DNA from: Brevibacterium ihuae
GTDB taxonomy: Bacteria > Actinomycetota > Actinomycetes > Actinomycetales > Brevibacteriaceae
DNA length: 64,000 bases
Reading direction: 5' to 3'
Assembly (NCBI RefSeq): GCF_900184225.1
Contig: NZ_FXWZ01000003.1
Coordinates: forward strand, 62,001 to 126,000
In this document: positions 45,559 to 54,795 of the stretch, piece after piece
Layout: each line of letters opens with the position of its first letter
Numbering within the stretch: position 1 is the stretch's first letter
The notes under the pieces: generated by a model
What the model was told of the DNA's origin: nothing
Database searches by the model: none
The model's input: the letters and a program-made list of their open reading frames with translations, nothing else
Program-made: the position numbers and the translations under genes

Positions 45559-47381
45559 CGGCCGGTGCGCTGCGCTCCGAGCGCGGCGTACTGCTCGTCG
45601 ACGAAGCGCGTGGTCTCCGCCACGGCTTCGGCGACCGGGAGATCGCGGCTCTCCCCGGTGCGGCGGTCGCGGAGCTCGACGGTGCCGTCGGCCAGTCCGC
45701 GTCCCACGACGAGGACGGTGGGCACGCCGAGCAGCTCGGCATCGCCGAACTTCACGCCCGGGGAGGTCTTGGGGCGATCGTCGATGAGCACCCGCACGCC
45801 GGCGGCCTCGAGGTCGGCGGTGATCTCCTCGGCCTTCGCGAGGATCTCGTCTCCCTTGCCGGTGGCGACGACGTGGACGTCGGCGGGGGCGAGGTGCTGG
45901 GGCCAGATGAGGCCGCGCTCGTCGTGGTTGCCCTCGGCGATGCAGGCCATGACCCGGGTGACGCCGATTCCGTAGGAGCCCATGGTGACGACGGCCCGCT
46001 TGCCGTTCTCGTCGAGGACGGTGAGGCCGAGCGCCTCGGCGTACCGCCGGCCGAGCTGGAAGATCTGACCGATCTCCACCCCGCGCGCGAGCTCGAGCGG
46101 ACCCGAGCCGTCGGGTGCGGGGTCGCCGGTGCGGACCTCGGCGGCCTCGACCGTGCCGTCGGCGGTGAAGTCGCGGCCGTGGACGAGGTCGAAGACGTGG
46201 CGGCCGTGCTCGTTGGAGCCGGTGATCCAGCGGGATCCCTGGGCCACCCGCGGATCGAGGAGGTACTTGATGCCGGTCGAGCCCTCGAGCCCGAGGACGG
46301 GGGCGTCGATGCTGTTGCCGGGGCCGATGTAACCGCGGACGAGACCCGGGTGGGCGGCGAGGTCGGCCTCGGTGGCGGGCTCGACCTCGATCTCGCCGGC
46401 GCCGAGCGCGCCCGAGCCGGCCGCGCGGTCGAGGTCGACCTCGCGGTCGCCGGGCAGCCCGATGACGACGATCTCCCGCTCGCCGTCCGGGTGGGTGATC
46501 GCGACGACGACGTTCTTCAGGGTGTCGGCGGCGGTCCACTCGCGGTCCGCGCGCGGGTGCTGCTCGTTCGCGGCGGCGACGAGCGTGGCGATCGTCGGGG
46601 TGTCGGGGGTGTCCTCGACGTGGGCCGCCGGCACGTCGGCGAAGTCGAGCGGCTCGGGGGTCAGGGTGGTGACGGCCTCGACGTTCGCGGTGTATCCGCC
46701 CGGCGAGCGGACGAAGGTGTCCTCGCCGACCTCGGAGGGGTGGAGGAACTCCTCGGTCTCGGATCCGCCCATCGCTCCCGCGGTGGCCTTGACGGTGATG
46801 TACTCGAGGCCGAGCCGGTCGAAGATCCGGATGTAGGCCCGGCGCATGGTCTCGTACGAGGCGGACAGCCCCTCGTCGTCGATGTCGAAGGAGTAGGCGT
46901 CCTTCATGATGAACTCGCGGCCGCGGAGCACTCCGGCCCGCGGGCGGGCCTCGTCGCGGTACTTCGTCTGGATCTGGTAGATCGAGAGCGGGAGGTCCTT
47001 GTACGAGGAGTACAGGTCCTTGACGAGAAGGGTGAAGACCTCTTCGTGGGTGGGCGCGAGGATGTAGTCGTTCTTCCGGCGGTCCTGGAGACGGAACATG
47101 TCGTCGCCGTAGTCGACCCAGCGGCCCGTCGCCTGGTAGGGCTCGGCGGGCAGCAGGGCCGGGAAGTGGACCTCCTGGGAGCCTGCGGCGTTCATCTCCT
47201 CGCGGACGATCTCCTCGACCCGGCGCAGCACGGTGAGACCGAGCGGGAGCCAGGTGTAGATGCCCGGGGCCGCCCGGCGGATGTATCCGGCGCGGTGGAG
47301 GAGCTTGTGGCTGGCGACCTCGGCGTCGACCGGATCTTCCTTGAGGGTGCGCACGAACAGGGACGACATCCGCAGGGGCAT
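45555..47381 (-). CDS. proS: Prolyl-tRNA synthetase (bacterial type)
   Basis: A 608-residue class II synthetase that charges tRNA-Pro. Motif 2 in [26 protein letters not shown], motif 3 in [17 protein letters not shown], an INS editing domain between them (about residues 225-400) and a C-terminal anticodon-binding domain. ATG 47381 follows GGAGAG. A possible -10 TACAGT lies at 47438-47433 on the minus strand. No T-box leader is visible. Confidence 0.97.
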   Translation of the reverse strand: MPLRMSSLFVRTLKEDPVDAEVASHKLLHRAGYIRRAAPGIYTWLPLGLTVLRRVEEIVREEMNAAGSQEVHFPALLPAEPYQATGRWVDYGDDMFRLQDRRKNDYILAPTHEEVFTLLVKDLYSSYKDLPLSIYQIQTKYRDEARPRAGVLRGREFIMKDAYSFDIDDEGLSASYETMRRAYIRIFDRLGLEYITVKATAGAMGGSETEEFLHPSEVGEDTFVRSPGGYTANVEAVTTLTPEPLDFADVPAAHVEDTPDTPTIATLVAAANEQHPRADREWTAADTLKNVVVAITHPDGEREIVVIGLPGDREVDLDRAAGSGALGAGEIEVEPATEADLAAHPGLVRGYIGPGNSIDAPVLGLEGSTGIKYLLDPRVAQGSRWITGSNEHGRHVFDLVHGRDFTADGTVEAAEVRTGDPAPDGSGPLELARGVEIGQIFQLGRRYAEALGLTVLDENGKRAVVTMGSYGIGVTRVMACIAEGNHDERGLIWPQHLAPADVHVVATGKGDEILAKAEEITADLEAAGVRVLIDDRPKTSPGVKFGDAELLGVPTVLVVGRGLADGTVELRDRRTGESRDLPVAEAVAETTRFVDEQYAALGAQRTGR

Positions 47382-47619
47382 GAAGGACTCTCCTCTAGAG
47401 ACGGGGGCGATCGGCACAGGCGATCACTTGGGACTGTATCACCGCGGGCCCGCCGGGCCGGGCGTGCGCGGGCTCCCGGGCCGGGCGTGCGCCGGCGCCT
47501 CGCGGGATGAGACGGCCCGGTGCCGTCGCGGCCGCTGTGCCACACTGCCGGTACCGTTCTTCGTCGCCGTCGACGCTCCCCTGCCGGATGCGTCGCCATC
47601 GCTGGTCCCGGGAGGTTCC

Positions 47620-49026
47620 ATGACCGATCGCTCACATCTGCCGCTCGCCGGAGTGCGGGTGCTCGAGCTCGGCAACTACATCGCCGCGCCCACCGCCGGG
47701 CGCATGCTCGCCGACTTCGGCGCCGAGGTCGTCAAGATCGAGCGGCCCGGCACCGGCGACGAGCTCCGCAACTGGCGGCTCCAGCAGGGCACGACCTCGC
47801 TGCTCTACCGGACGATCAACCGGAACAAGAAGTCGGTCGCGCTCGACCTCCGCTCCCCCGCCGGCCTCGCGGCGGTCAAGGCGCTCGTCGCACAGTCCGA
47901 CGTCGTGCTCGAGAACTTCCGTCCGGGCACCCTCGAGAAGTGGGGCCTGGGCCCGGAGGTGCTCGACGCGCTCAACCCTGAGCTCGTCCTCGTGCGGGTC
48001 TCCGCGTTCGGCCAGACCGGTCCGCTCTCGGCCCGGCCGGGGTTCGCCGCCGTCGCCGAGGCCTACGGCGGGTTCCGCGAGCTCGTCGGCGACCCGGACC
48101 GGCCGCCGACGCGCGTCGGGGTGTCGATCGGGGACTCGATCGCCGGCATGCAGGCGGCGTTCGGCGCGTGCATGATGCTGTTCGAGCGCGAGCGCCGACG
48201 CGCGGAGGCGGCCGGGAGCGAGGCGGCCGAGGCGGCCGGGGCCGAGGATTCGGGGACGGCGGAGAGCGAAGCGGGTCGCGGCACCGGCGTGCGTCCGGGC
48301 ACCGGCGAGCTCTCCGGCACCGGGGAGTCCGGAGCGGCGGCTCCCCCGCGCACGGTCGACGTCGCGCTCAACGAAGCGATGTTCTCCGTCATGGAATCGC
48401 TCGTGCCCGACTACTCCGCCTTCGGTCGGCTGCGGACACGGACCGGCGGCCGGACCGAGGGGATCGCGCCGTCGAACGCGTACGTGTGCGCGGAGGGGAA
48501 GTCGATCGTCATCGCCGGCAACGGCGACGGGATCTTCCGCCGGTACATGGAGGTCATCGGCCGGCCGGACCTCGCCGCCGACCCGGACCTGCAGTCGAAC
48601 GCGCAGCGCTGGGCGCGCCGGGACGAGCTCGACGCCGCGATCGGCGCATGGGCCGCGGAGCACACCGTCGACGAGGCGCTCGCCGCACTCGACAGGGCCG
48701 GAGTCCCGGCAGGTCCGATCTACACCGCCGTGGACATCCTCGACGACGAGCAGTACCGGGCGCGCAACATGCTCCAGCACTTCGACGTCGACACCGGCGA
48801 CGGGGTGCTCACCGACGTGGCTTTCCCGGGTATCACGCCGGTGATCGGCGGGGCCTCGGTCGACATCGACCACCTCGGCCCCGACCTCGGGGAGCATACG
48901 CGCGAGGTCCTCGAGGCCGCCGGAGTCGAAGCGGGGACCATCGAGACGATCCTGGGCGGTGGTGAGGCCGACGACGAGGTCGGCGGGGCACGGAGCGCAT
49001 CCGGGACCGAGGGAGGACGACGATGA
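47620..49026 (+). CDS. CaiB/BaiF family CoA transferase
   Basis: A 468-residue class III CoA transferase with the N-terminal LAGVRVLELGNYIAAPTAGRMLADFGAEV signature region (catalytic Asp of the family lies further on), NRNKKSVALDLR, and ENFRPGTLEKWGLG. Residues of about 190-245 form a Glu/Ala/Gly-rich low-complexity insert that most members lack, placed between the two halves of the first domain. The 238-bp upstream region contains two copies of a GGGCCGGGCGTGCGC repeat and GGAGG before the ATG. The gene overlaps the following lyase gene by ATGA. Confidence 0.9.
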   Translation: MTDRSHLPLAGVRVLELGNYIAAPTAGRMLADFGAEVVKIERPGTGDELRNWRLQQGTTSLLYRTINRNKKSVALDLRSPAGLAAVKALVAQSDVVLENFRPGTLEKWGLGPEVLDALNPELVLVRVSAFGQTGPLSARPGFAAVAEAYGGFRELVGDPDRPPTRVGVSIGDSIAGMQAAFGACMMLFERERRRAEAAGSEAAEAAGAEDSGTAESEAGRGTGVRPGTGELSGTGESGAAAPPRTVDVALNEAMFSVMESLVPDYSAFGRLRTRTGGRTEGIAPSNAYVCAEGKSIVIAGNGDGIFRRYMEVIGRPDLAADPDLQSNAQRWARRDELDAAIGAWAAEHTVDEALAALDRAGVPAGPIYTAVDILDDEQYRARNMLQHFDVDTGDGVLTDVAFPGITPVIGGASVDIDHLGPDLGEHTREVLEAAGVEAGTIETILGGGEADDEVGGARSASGTEGGRR

Positions 49027-49976
49027 TCGACGACACCCCCACCGGATCCGGTCCGCGGGCGACCGCTCGACTGCGGGACGTCACGCTGCGCGACGGACTG
49101 CAGCTCACCGGCGGAGTGCTCGACACCGCGAGCAAGGTCGAGCTCATCCGTGAGCTCCTCGCTCTCGGGGTGCCCGAACTCGAGATCGGTTCGCTCGCGC
49201 GGCCGGATCTCGTGCCGCCGATGGCGAACACGCTCGAGGTCGTCGCCGAGCTCACGCCGGAGGAGCTGGAGAGCTGCTGGCTGTGGGTGGCGACACCGCG
49301 CCATGTCGAGCGCGCGGTCGCCGCCGGGGTGACCCGTCTGCAGTACTGCCTCTCGGTGTCCGATGCGCACAACGAGGCGAACATCGGGCGCTCGACCGAG
49401 GCGTCCATGGAAGCGCTCCCCCGTGCGCTCGACATCGCCGCCGAGGCCGGGGCCGAGCTCCAGCTGTGTCTCGCGACGTCGTTCACGTGCCCGTTCGACG
49501 GGCCGGTCGACCCGCAGCGGACGCTCGCGCTCGTCGCCGACCCGCGCGCGGCCCGGTGCAGCGAGACGGTCATCGCCGACACCCTCGGGCAGGCCGATCC
49601 GGCCCAGGTGGCACACCTCGTGGCGGAGTCCGCGCGTCTGCGGCCGGATGCGGGCGTCGTGTTCCACGGTCACGACACGTGGGGTCTGGGCGTGGCGAAC
49701 ACCCTCGCGGCGATCGGGGCGGGGGCAACCTCGGTCGACGGTGCGCTCGGCGGCCTCGGCGGATGCCCGTTCGCGCCCGGGGCCTCGGGGAACACCTCGA
49801 GCGAGGACATCCTCTTCGCGACGAAACCGGAGTGGCTCACCCCTGAGCGGTTCGGACGCATCGTCGAGCTGGGTGAGGATCTCACCTCGCGCCTCGGCGA
49901 GCGGAACGCCTCGAAGTCGGCACAGGGCGCACGATCGACCGCGCACGCCTTCCCGTGGGTGATCAGCGGAGCCTGA
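49023..49976 (+). CDS. HMG-CoA lyase-like enzyme
   Basis: A 317-residue TIM-barrel enzyme of the HMGL family. It has LRDVTLRDGLQ near the N-terminus, HGHDTWGLGVANTLAA with metal-binding histidines, and GGLGGCPFAPGASGNTSSED with the catalytic cysteine of HMG-CoA lyase. Its substrate is probably a 3-hydroxy-3-methyl-dicarboxyl-CoA supplied by the CoA transferase with which it overlaps (ATGA). Leucine degradation, or a related branched organic-acid pathway such as citramalyl-CoA cleavage, is possible; the sequence does not decide. Confidence 0.85.
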   Translation: MIDDTPTGSGPRATARLRDVTLRDGLQLTGGVLDTASKVELIRELLALGVPELEIGSLARPDLVPPMANTLEVVAELTPEELESCWLWVATPRHVERAVAAGVTRLQYCLSVSDAHNEANIGRSTEASMEALPRALDIAAEAGAELQLCLATSFTCPFDGPVDPQRTLALVADPRAARCSETVIADTLGQADPAQVAHLVAESARLRPDAGVVFHGHDTWGLGVANTLAAIGAGATSVDGALGGLGGCPFAPGASGNTSSEDILFATKPEWLTPERFGRIVELGEDLTSRLGERNASKSAQGARSTAHAFPWVISGA

Positions 49977-50409
49977 GCTGTCGCTCGGCGCGGGCGTGAC
50001 AGGGCCGCGTGCAGGAGCGGATCGACAACACCGCCTGCAACTGCTTGCGACCGGAGCGACGACACCGCGCTCGTTCACGCGAGACCACGCGGAACCGACG
50101 CTCGGAACCGCGTGGGTCGAGCATTCCGGGCAGCGCGGGAACGGTTGGCACATGTCAGATCGGTTGCAGGTCCGGCCGTGATCGGTGGATCAGATGCCGG
50201 AACGGATTACGTGTCCGAGCGGCGGATGGGCCGGCCCGGTCCGGCGGTGCACGTGTCCGAGACCGCGGGAAGACCTGACGCAGGCGCACCGGCGCCGGTA
50301 CCTGTCTGTACTCAGAAGGGCGGCGAGTCCGACTCTGTCCGGCGGTGCACCTGGCCCGAACGTCAGGAGGCAACGACGCAGGCGCACTGGCGACGGTGCC
50401 CGACTGTAC
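49977..50409. other. Gene-free region with duplicated 3' end of the HNH gene
   Basis: No convincing gene. The right half consists of a diverged 98-bp tandem duplication (next entry). The left half, 49977-50238, shows no homology I recognise and no strong hairpin. Confidence 0.6.
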
Positions 50410-50434
50410 TCAGAACGGCGGCGGGTCATCGTCC
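50239..50434. repeat. 98-bp tandem duplication covering the 3' end of the DUF222-HNH gene
   Basis: Copies at 50239-50336 and 50337-50434 align with a constant offset of 98. Both begin GTCCGGCGGTGCAC and both contain, on the minus strand, a proline-rich end followed by TTC TGA and GTACAG; the right copy carries the real stop (50412-50410), the left copy a relic stop (50314-50312). The copies have diverged by base changes, so the duplication is old. Confidence 0.75.
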
Positions 50435-52668
50435 GCGTGGGTCCAGAGCTCCCCGGCATCATCATTCCGGCTGGTCCACGGATCGGGCGGCGCAGCGGGC
50501 CGTGGATGACGGCCATCCTCCGCACGGCGGTGCGAACGACCGGGTCCGGACCGAGGCTCATGATCGCCCGGTTCGTCCCGGCGGTCAGATTCAGTCGGTC
50601 TCCCGCGCTCACCCGGACCTGCTCGGCCAGCGCATTCGTCCAGGTTCTCCTGTCCAGTGCGGTCGTCCAGGTTCTCCTGTCCAGTGCGGTCGTCCGTGGT
50701 CTCCGGCCCGGCGCGGTCGTCCGAACCCGTCGAACCGAGGATCCGGAGCATCTCACGGGCAGCGGCGCGGTCTATGACGCGCTCGGCGGCACGGATCTCG
50801 GCAACGATGCCGTGCGGGAACTCCCACCTCTTCATGTTCCCGGGACCGGCACGGAGCCGGAGGGTCCCCTCGGTCTTCATCAGGTGATGCGACCGACACA
50901 GGGGGTGCAGGTTCTCCAGGTCGGTCCTGCCGCCGGCTGCCGGATCCGCATGATCGAACGGGATCGCGTGGTCGGCGTCGCAGGTCTCGGCACGCCGCGT
51001 GCACCCGGGTGCGGTGCACCAGGTCCACTTCTCGTTCATCGTCATCCGGATGCCCTTGGGGATCGCGTAGGACCGGGCGGTCTCGTCGCAGACGACACCG
51101 GTGACAGGATCGGTGAGGATCCGGTGGAACGTCGAGCTGCGGGAAGCGAGTCGCCGGGCCATCTCCACCGGCACGGGTCCGCGGTCGGACCAGTGCCCTG
51201 GCAGGTCGGAGTGTCCGGTGAGGGTGAGGAACGGGACCGTGACGACGACGGTCGCCTGGCGGCGCAGCCATTCCTGATTCGTCGGGCAGGTGATGACGAC
51301 ACGGCTCAGGTCGTCTGGCGGCCGCTCCGGTTCCGGGACCGGTCGTGCATCAGTCGGCAATGCGATTCCGACATTCTCGGGCGAGGTACCTGCGGTGCGG
51401 AGAAGCGCTTCAGCGAGGTCGCCGCAATCCCGCAGCCCGGGATCGGTTCCCGCACCGGTGCCAGTCGCCGCGGTTCGAGGTCGAGTCCGATCGGACGCAT
51501 CCGCCGTCGAACCTGCTTCCGCGTCCGACGTCGTGCGGGTGGCGGCATCGGTTCGAGAGTCGGCAGCGGTTCGAGAGTCGGCGGCGGTTCGAGAGTCGGT
51601 ATCAGCACATGAGTCGGTTTCGGTGGTGGTTCGAGAGACGGAGACGGTGCAGGTGCCAGCAGCGTCGCGGAGGCTGGTTTCGGCACGGCTGCCGGTGGCG
51701 GTGCGTGAGTCCGGAGTGGCGCGACCGAAGTCGACGGGATTGAGGACCTCGACCTCGGTGCCGGGCGCAAGCGTGCTCATGAGGTCGAACATCAGCTGCG
51801 GGACGGTGCGATCGTCGATGATCACCGACCCCGGCTGGAGCTGTTCACCGAAGGTGCCGGTCTGTGCACGCGCGATCGCCCGAGCGGTGGCCTCGAGCCG
51901 ACGGTGCAGTGCGTACAGCGGCTCGAGCGGACCGGTGAGCTGGAGCTTCCCCTCATGAGGGTCACTGCGCCAGAACTCGACGCGCCTGCGGGTGTGGACG
52001 TCCTCAGCCTGCTCGTCATCATCGGCGAGCAGACGGATGAGATCGTTGACCGCTCGGCAGTACGATTCCCACGACAGATCCGCGCGCAGCTCCGCGATCC
52101 CCGCATCGAGCTCGGCGAGCTTGGGGTCACCCAGGCGATGAGCGCGCCGTGCCGCGTACTGCAGTCGATCGAAGCGCATCCGCCCGGTTTCGACGAGCGC
52201 GCGCGAGCGATGGAGGCTGAAGCAGGCGATGAGCGCGTCGCGGGCAGTCGAGTAGGCCCGGGTGATCGTCGAGTCGAGCACGGCCGCGAGGCAGGTGAGG
52301 TGCTCTCCCGTCATCCTTTCGAGGACCCACTTCGACAGGGATTCCTCAGCGGGAAGACCCGGGCGTACGGGCCCGGCGCCGGTTTCGGATCGGGCCTCGC
52401 CGGTGGATCCGGCCCCGAGCGTGGATCCGGCTGCGGCTGGGGATCCTGACTCCAACGCGGCCGCGGTTCCGACTGCGGTCCTCGCTTCGGGTGCGGATGC
52501 CGGTTGAGGCTCGAGTTCGAGGCACTCCTCGACGACGGTGTCCGCGATGAGCCGCATCCGCGCGAGCATGAGCCGATCGTAGGAGGGCAGGGAGTCCTGC
52601 AGCCGCAGCAGTGCCGGGACATCGGCGGGTGTCCGGGCGCCGGCGGGTTCGAACGTCGTCTCGGTCAT
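50410..52668 (-). CDS. DUF222 and HNH endonuclease domain protein (13E12 repeat family)
   Basis: A 752-residue protein with an N-terminal DUF222 domain (about residues 110-310), a long Ser/Thr/Asp/Arg-rich linker of short repeats (about 315-420), and an HNH domain (CTAPGCTRR, CDADHAIPFDHADP, NLHPLCRSHH). The C-terminal 120 residues are charged with a DDRTGQENL repeat. Such genes occur in many copies in actinobacteria (mycobacterial REP13E12 family); they may be selfish homing-type nucleases, but no intron or target site is evident here. ATG 52668. Confidence 0.85.
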   Translation of the reverse strand: MTETTFEPAGARTPADVPALLRLQDSLPSYDRLMLARMRLIADTVVEECLELEPQPASAPEARTAVGTAAALESGSPAAAGSTLGAGSTGEARSETGAGPVRPGLPAEESLSKWVLERMTGEHLTCLAAVLDSTITRAYSTARDALIACFSLHRSRALVETGRMRFDRLQYAARRAHRLGDPKLAELDAGIAELRADLSWESYCRAVNDLIRLLADDDEQAEDVHTRRRVEFWRSDPHEGKLQLTGPLEPLYALHRRLEATARAIARAQTGTFGEQLQPGSVIIDDRTVPQLMFDLMSTLAPGTEVEVLNPVDFGRATPDSRTATGSRAETSLRDAAGTCTVSVSRTTTETDSCADTDSRTAADSRTAADSRTDAATRTTSDAEAGSTADASDRTRPRTAATGTGAGTDPGLRDCGDLAEALLRTAGTSPENVGIALPTDARPVPEPERPPDDLSRVVITCPTNQEWLRRQATVVVTVPFLTLTGHSDLPGHWSDRGPVPVEMARRLASRSSTFHRILTDPVTGVVCDETARSYAIPKGIRMTMNEKWTWCTAPGCTRRAETCDADHAIPFDHADPAAGGRTDLENLHPLCRSHHLMKTEGTLRLRAGPGNMKRWEFPHGIVAEIRAAERVIDRAAAREMLRILGSTGSDDRAGPETTDDRTGQENLDDRTGQENLDECAGRAGPGERGRPTESDRRDEPGDHEPRSGPGRSHRRAEDGRHPRPAAPPDPWTSRNDDAGELWTHADDDPPPF
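50641..50694 (-). repeat. Two tandem 27-bp units in the C-terminus of the HNH protein
   Basis: Exact copies at 50641-50667 and 50668-50694 encode the repeated DDRTGQENL. Confidence 0.85.
51551..51604 (-). repeat. Three tandem 18-bp units in the HNH protein linker
   Basis: Units at 51551-51568, 51569-51586 and 51587-51604 begin GTTCGAGAGTCGG and encode SRTAAD-type hexapeptides; degenerate relatives continue on both sides. Confidence 0.8.
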
Positions 52669-53132
52669 CAGCTGCTCACCTCTTCTCCTCCCTCGTCCGG
52701 GCTGATCTCAGCCGCAGTCATGCGACTCCGGCCCGGCGCCTTCGACCCCACCCGCCCCGTATTGTTGCCGTCGAACGCGGCATCCCGTGATCGAGACCCC
52801 ATGAGCGGTGGTGCTGCCGTGATTCCACGCTATCGCGAGGCACGGACACGGGAGTGATCAAGTCAGTGCAAACACTCCTTTATCCACAGTTCGTTCGAAA
52901 ACTTACGGCCATTTTTCCCATGGTCCGACAACTGTGGACGGAGCCGAGGCGCCCCGATCGCAGATGATTCCGATTCGCCCTCGGCGCCTCACCGCCGCTG
53001 CCGGTATCAGGGGCCTCACCGGTGATGGCACGATGGCAGATGGGATCCGGCTCCTGCCGGGCTCCACCCGCTGGACCGCTCACGCATACCGGCGACCGAC
53101 CCACCGACACCGACCCACCCGAGGAGAACACC
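52669..53132. other. Intergenic region with DnaA-box-like site and inverted repeat
   Basis: These 464 bp hold no gene I can support. The central part (52860-52945) is the most AT-rich stretch of the window. It contains TTATCCACA (52881-52889), a perfect DnaA-box consensus, and a 9-bp inverted repeat TCCACAGTT (52884-52892) / AACTGTGGA (52930-52938) around a 37-bp spacer with a T5 run. A single DnaA box does not make an origin. GAGGAG before the nitrilase ATG lies at the right edge. Confidence 0.6.
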
Positions 53133-54056
53133 ATGACCCGCGTCGCCGTCGTCCAGACCGGCTCCGTCCCCTTCGACACCGCAGCCACGACCCGGAGGAT
53201 CTGCGACCTGCTCGAGGATGCCGCTCTCGCCGGAGCCGAGCTCGCGGTCTTCCCCGAGGCCACCCTCGGCACGTACCCCAAGGGGCTGACGTTCGGCGCG
53301 CCGGTGGGTCGGCGCACCGACGCCGGCCGGGACGAGTACCAGCGGTACTTCGACGGCGCCGTCGCCCTCGACGGGCCCGAGCTCGAACAGGTCGCAGAGG
53401 CCGCGCGCCGCACGGGTGTATTCACGGTGCTCGGCATCATCGAGCGCCTCGGGCAGACGCTCTACTGCACGGCGGTCCACATCGACGCCGAGCGCGGCAT
53501 CGTCGGGCACCACCGCAAGCTCATGCCGACCGGTTCGGAGCGCCTGATCTGGGGATTCGGGGACGGATCCACCCTGCCGGTCCACGACTCCCCCGCCGGC
53601 CGCGTGGGCTCGGTGATCTGCTGGGAGAACTACATGCCGCTGCTGCGGCAGGCGATGTACGCCCAGGGTGTCGAGGTCTACTGCGCGCCCACCGTCGACG
53701 ACCGGGACACCTGGCAGCACACCATGGCGCACATCGCGATGGAGGGCCGGTGCTTCGTGCTCGCCGCCTGCCAGGCGATCCGCGCCGAGGACTACGGCGA
53801 CGACTACGCGAGCACGCTCGAGCCGAACGACGCGGGGTGGCTGATCCGCGGCGGCTCAGCGATCTACGGCCCCTCGGGTGAACTGCTCGCCGGACCGGTC
53901 TACGACGAGGAGGCGATCCTCACCGCGGACATCGACGTCTCCGCCCGGTCCCGCACGACCTTCGACTTCGACGCGGTGGGGCACTACTCGCGCCCCGACG
54001 TCTTCCGGCTCAGCGTCGACACGCGACCCAAGCCGAGCGTCGAGTTCACCGACTGA
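53133..54056 (+). CDS. Nitrilase-superfamily carbon-nitrogen hydrolase
   Basis: A 307-residue enzyme with the complete Glu-Lys-Cys triad: Glu42 in FPEATLG, Lys129 in HRKLMPT and Cys163 in ICWENYMPL. The WENYMPL context and length match aliphatic nitrilases and cyanide hydratases (branch 1), rather than amidases. The substrate is not predictable. GAGGAG precedes ATG 53133. Monocistronic. Confidence 0.92.
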   Translation: MTRVAVVQTGSVPFDTAATTRRICDLLEDAALAGAELAVFPEATLGTYPKGLTFGAPVGRRTDAGRDEYQRYFDGAVALDGPELEQVAEAARRTGVFTVLGIIERLGQTLYCTAVHIDAERGIVGHHRKLMPTGSERLIWGFGDGSTLPVHDSPAGRVGSVICWENYMPLLRQAMYAQGVEVYCAPTVDDRDTWQHTMAHIAMEGRCFVLAACQAIRAEDYGDDYASTLEPNDAGWLIRGGSAIYGPSGELLAGPVYDEEAILTADIDVSARSRTTFDFDAVGHYSRPDVFRLSVDTRPKPSVEFTD

Positions 54057-54272
54057 CCCGGCAACACCACATGCGCGCGGGCGCGGTACCGGGTTGCTTC
54101 GACCGCCTCGGTGCTCCCCCGCGCACCCGGTGAGCGGTCTCGACCGCCTCCGCGTTCCGGCGAGCGCGGGGCGAATGGTGTCGGCTACCTCGGCGTCCCG
54201 GCGGACCCGGTCCGGGAGGCTGTGACTACCCGTGTCCCGGCCCGCACCTCGGCCGCCGGACCGGTACCCGAC

Positions 54273-54278
54273 TACACT
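54273..54278 (+). promoter_or_regulatory. -10 element TACACT, probably leaderless promoter
   Basis: TACACT is six bases before the ATG at 54285; no Shine-Dalgarno intervenes. Confidence 0.5.
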
Positions 54279-54284
54279 CGTCCC

Positions 54285-54722
54285 ATGCCCGAGCCCCGTT
54301 TCGACTCCAGCGAATCCCAGCGCATCGACGTCTGGCTGTGGGCGGTGCGCATGTTCAAGACGCGCTCGGCGGCGACGGCGGCATGCCGGGGCGGCCATGT
54401 CCAGCTCGAGGGCCAGCGGGTCAAGGCCTCGCAGAAGGTGCGGATCGGCCAGGAGGTGCGGATCCGGCGCACGGGTTTCGAGAAGATCCTCCGCATCACC
54501 GCGCTGCTCGACACCCGGGGCGGCGCCCCGATCGCACAGCGGTGCTACGAGGACCTCACGCCGCCGCCGGATCCGACGCTGCGCGGATGGGTGCCCCGGC
54601 GGGACAAGGGCACGGGACGACCGACGAAGAAGGACCGACGTGCGCTCGAGGCGCTCCGAGGACGAGGGCCGGGCACCGACATCCCGGCGGGCGAGCTCCG
54701 GTTCGATCCCCGCGATGGCTGA
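54285..54722 (+). CDS. S4-domain RNA-binding protein, Hsp15-like
   Basis: A 145-residue protein with an N-terminal S4 domain (RIDVWLWAVRMFKTRSAATA, RGGHVQLEGQRVKASQKVRIGQEV) and a basic C-terminal tail with RGWVPRRDKGTGRPTKKDRRAL. This fits HslR/Hsp15, which in E. coli binds 50S subunits carrying stalled peptidyl-tRNA, and RqcP-like factors. The upstream -10 suggests a leaderless mRNA. It converges on the GNAT gene with a 73-bp gap. Confidence 0.85.
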   Translation: MPEPRFDSSESQRIDVWLWAVRMFKTRSAATAACRGGHVQLEGQRVKASQKVRIGQEVRIRRTGFEKILRITALLDTRGGAPIAQRCYEDLTPPPDPTLRGWVPRRDKGTGRPTKKDRRALEALRGRGPGTDIPAGELRFDPRDG

Positions 54723-54795
54723 CCCGGCTCATCGGGACGGGTGACATTGCGAAGAACTGCGGAATCGTTCTCAGAAACCTTCGGAAATTGAGGTC

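Noticed and set aside
51541-51700. Short regularly spaced repeats resembling a CRISPR array
   Set aside because: The units are 18-bp tandem codon repeats with no spacers and lie inside an open reading frame.
52669-53132. Replication origin
   Set aside because: Only one DnaA box is visible, and dnaA, dnaN, gyrB or rpmH genes are not nearby.
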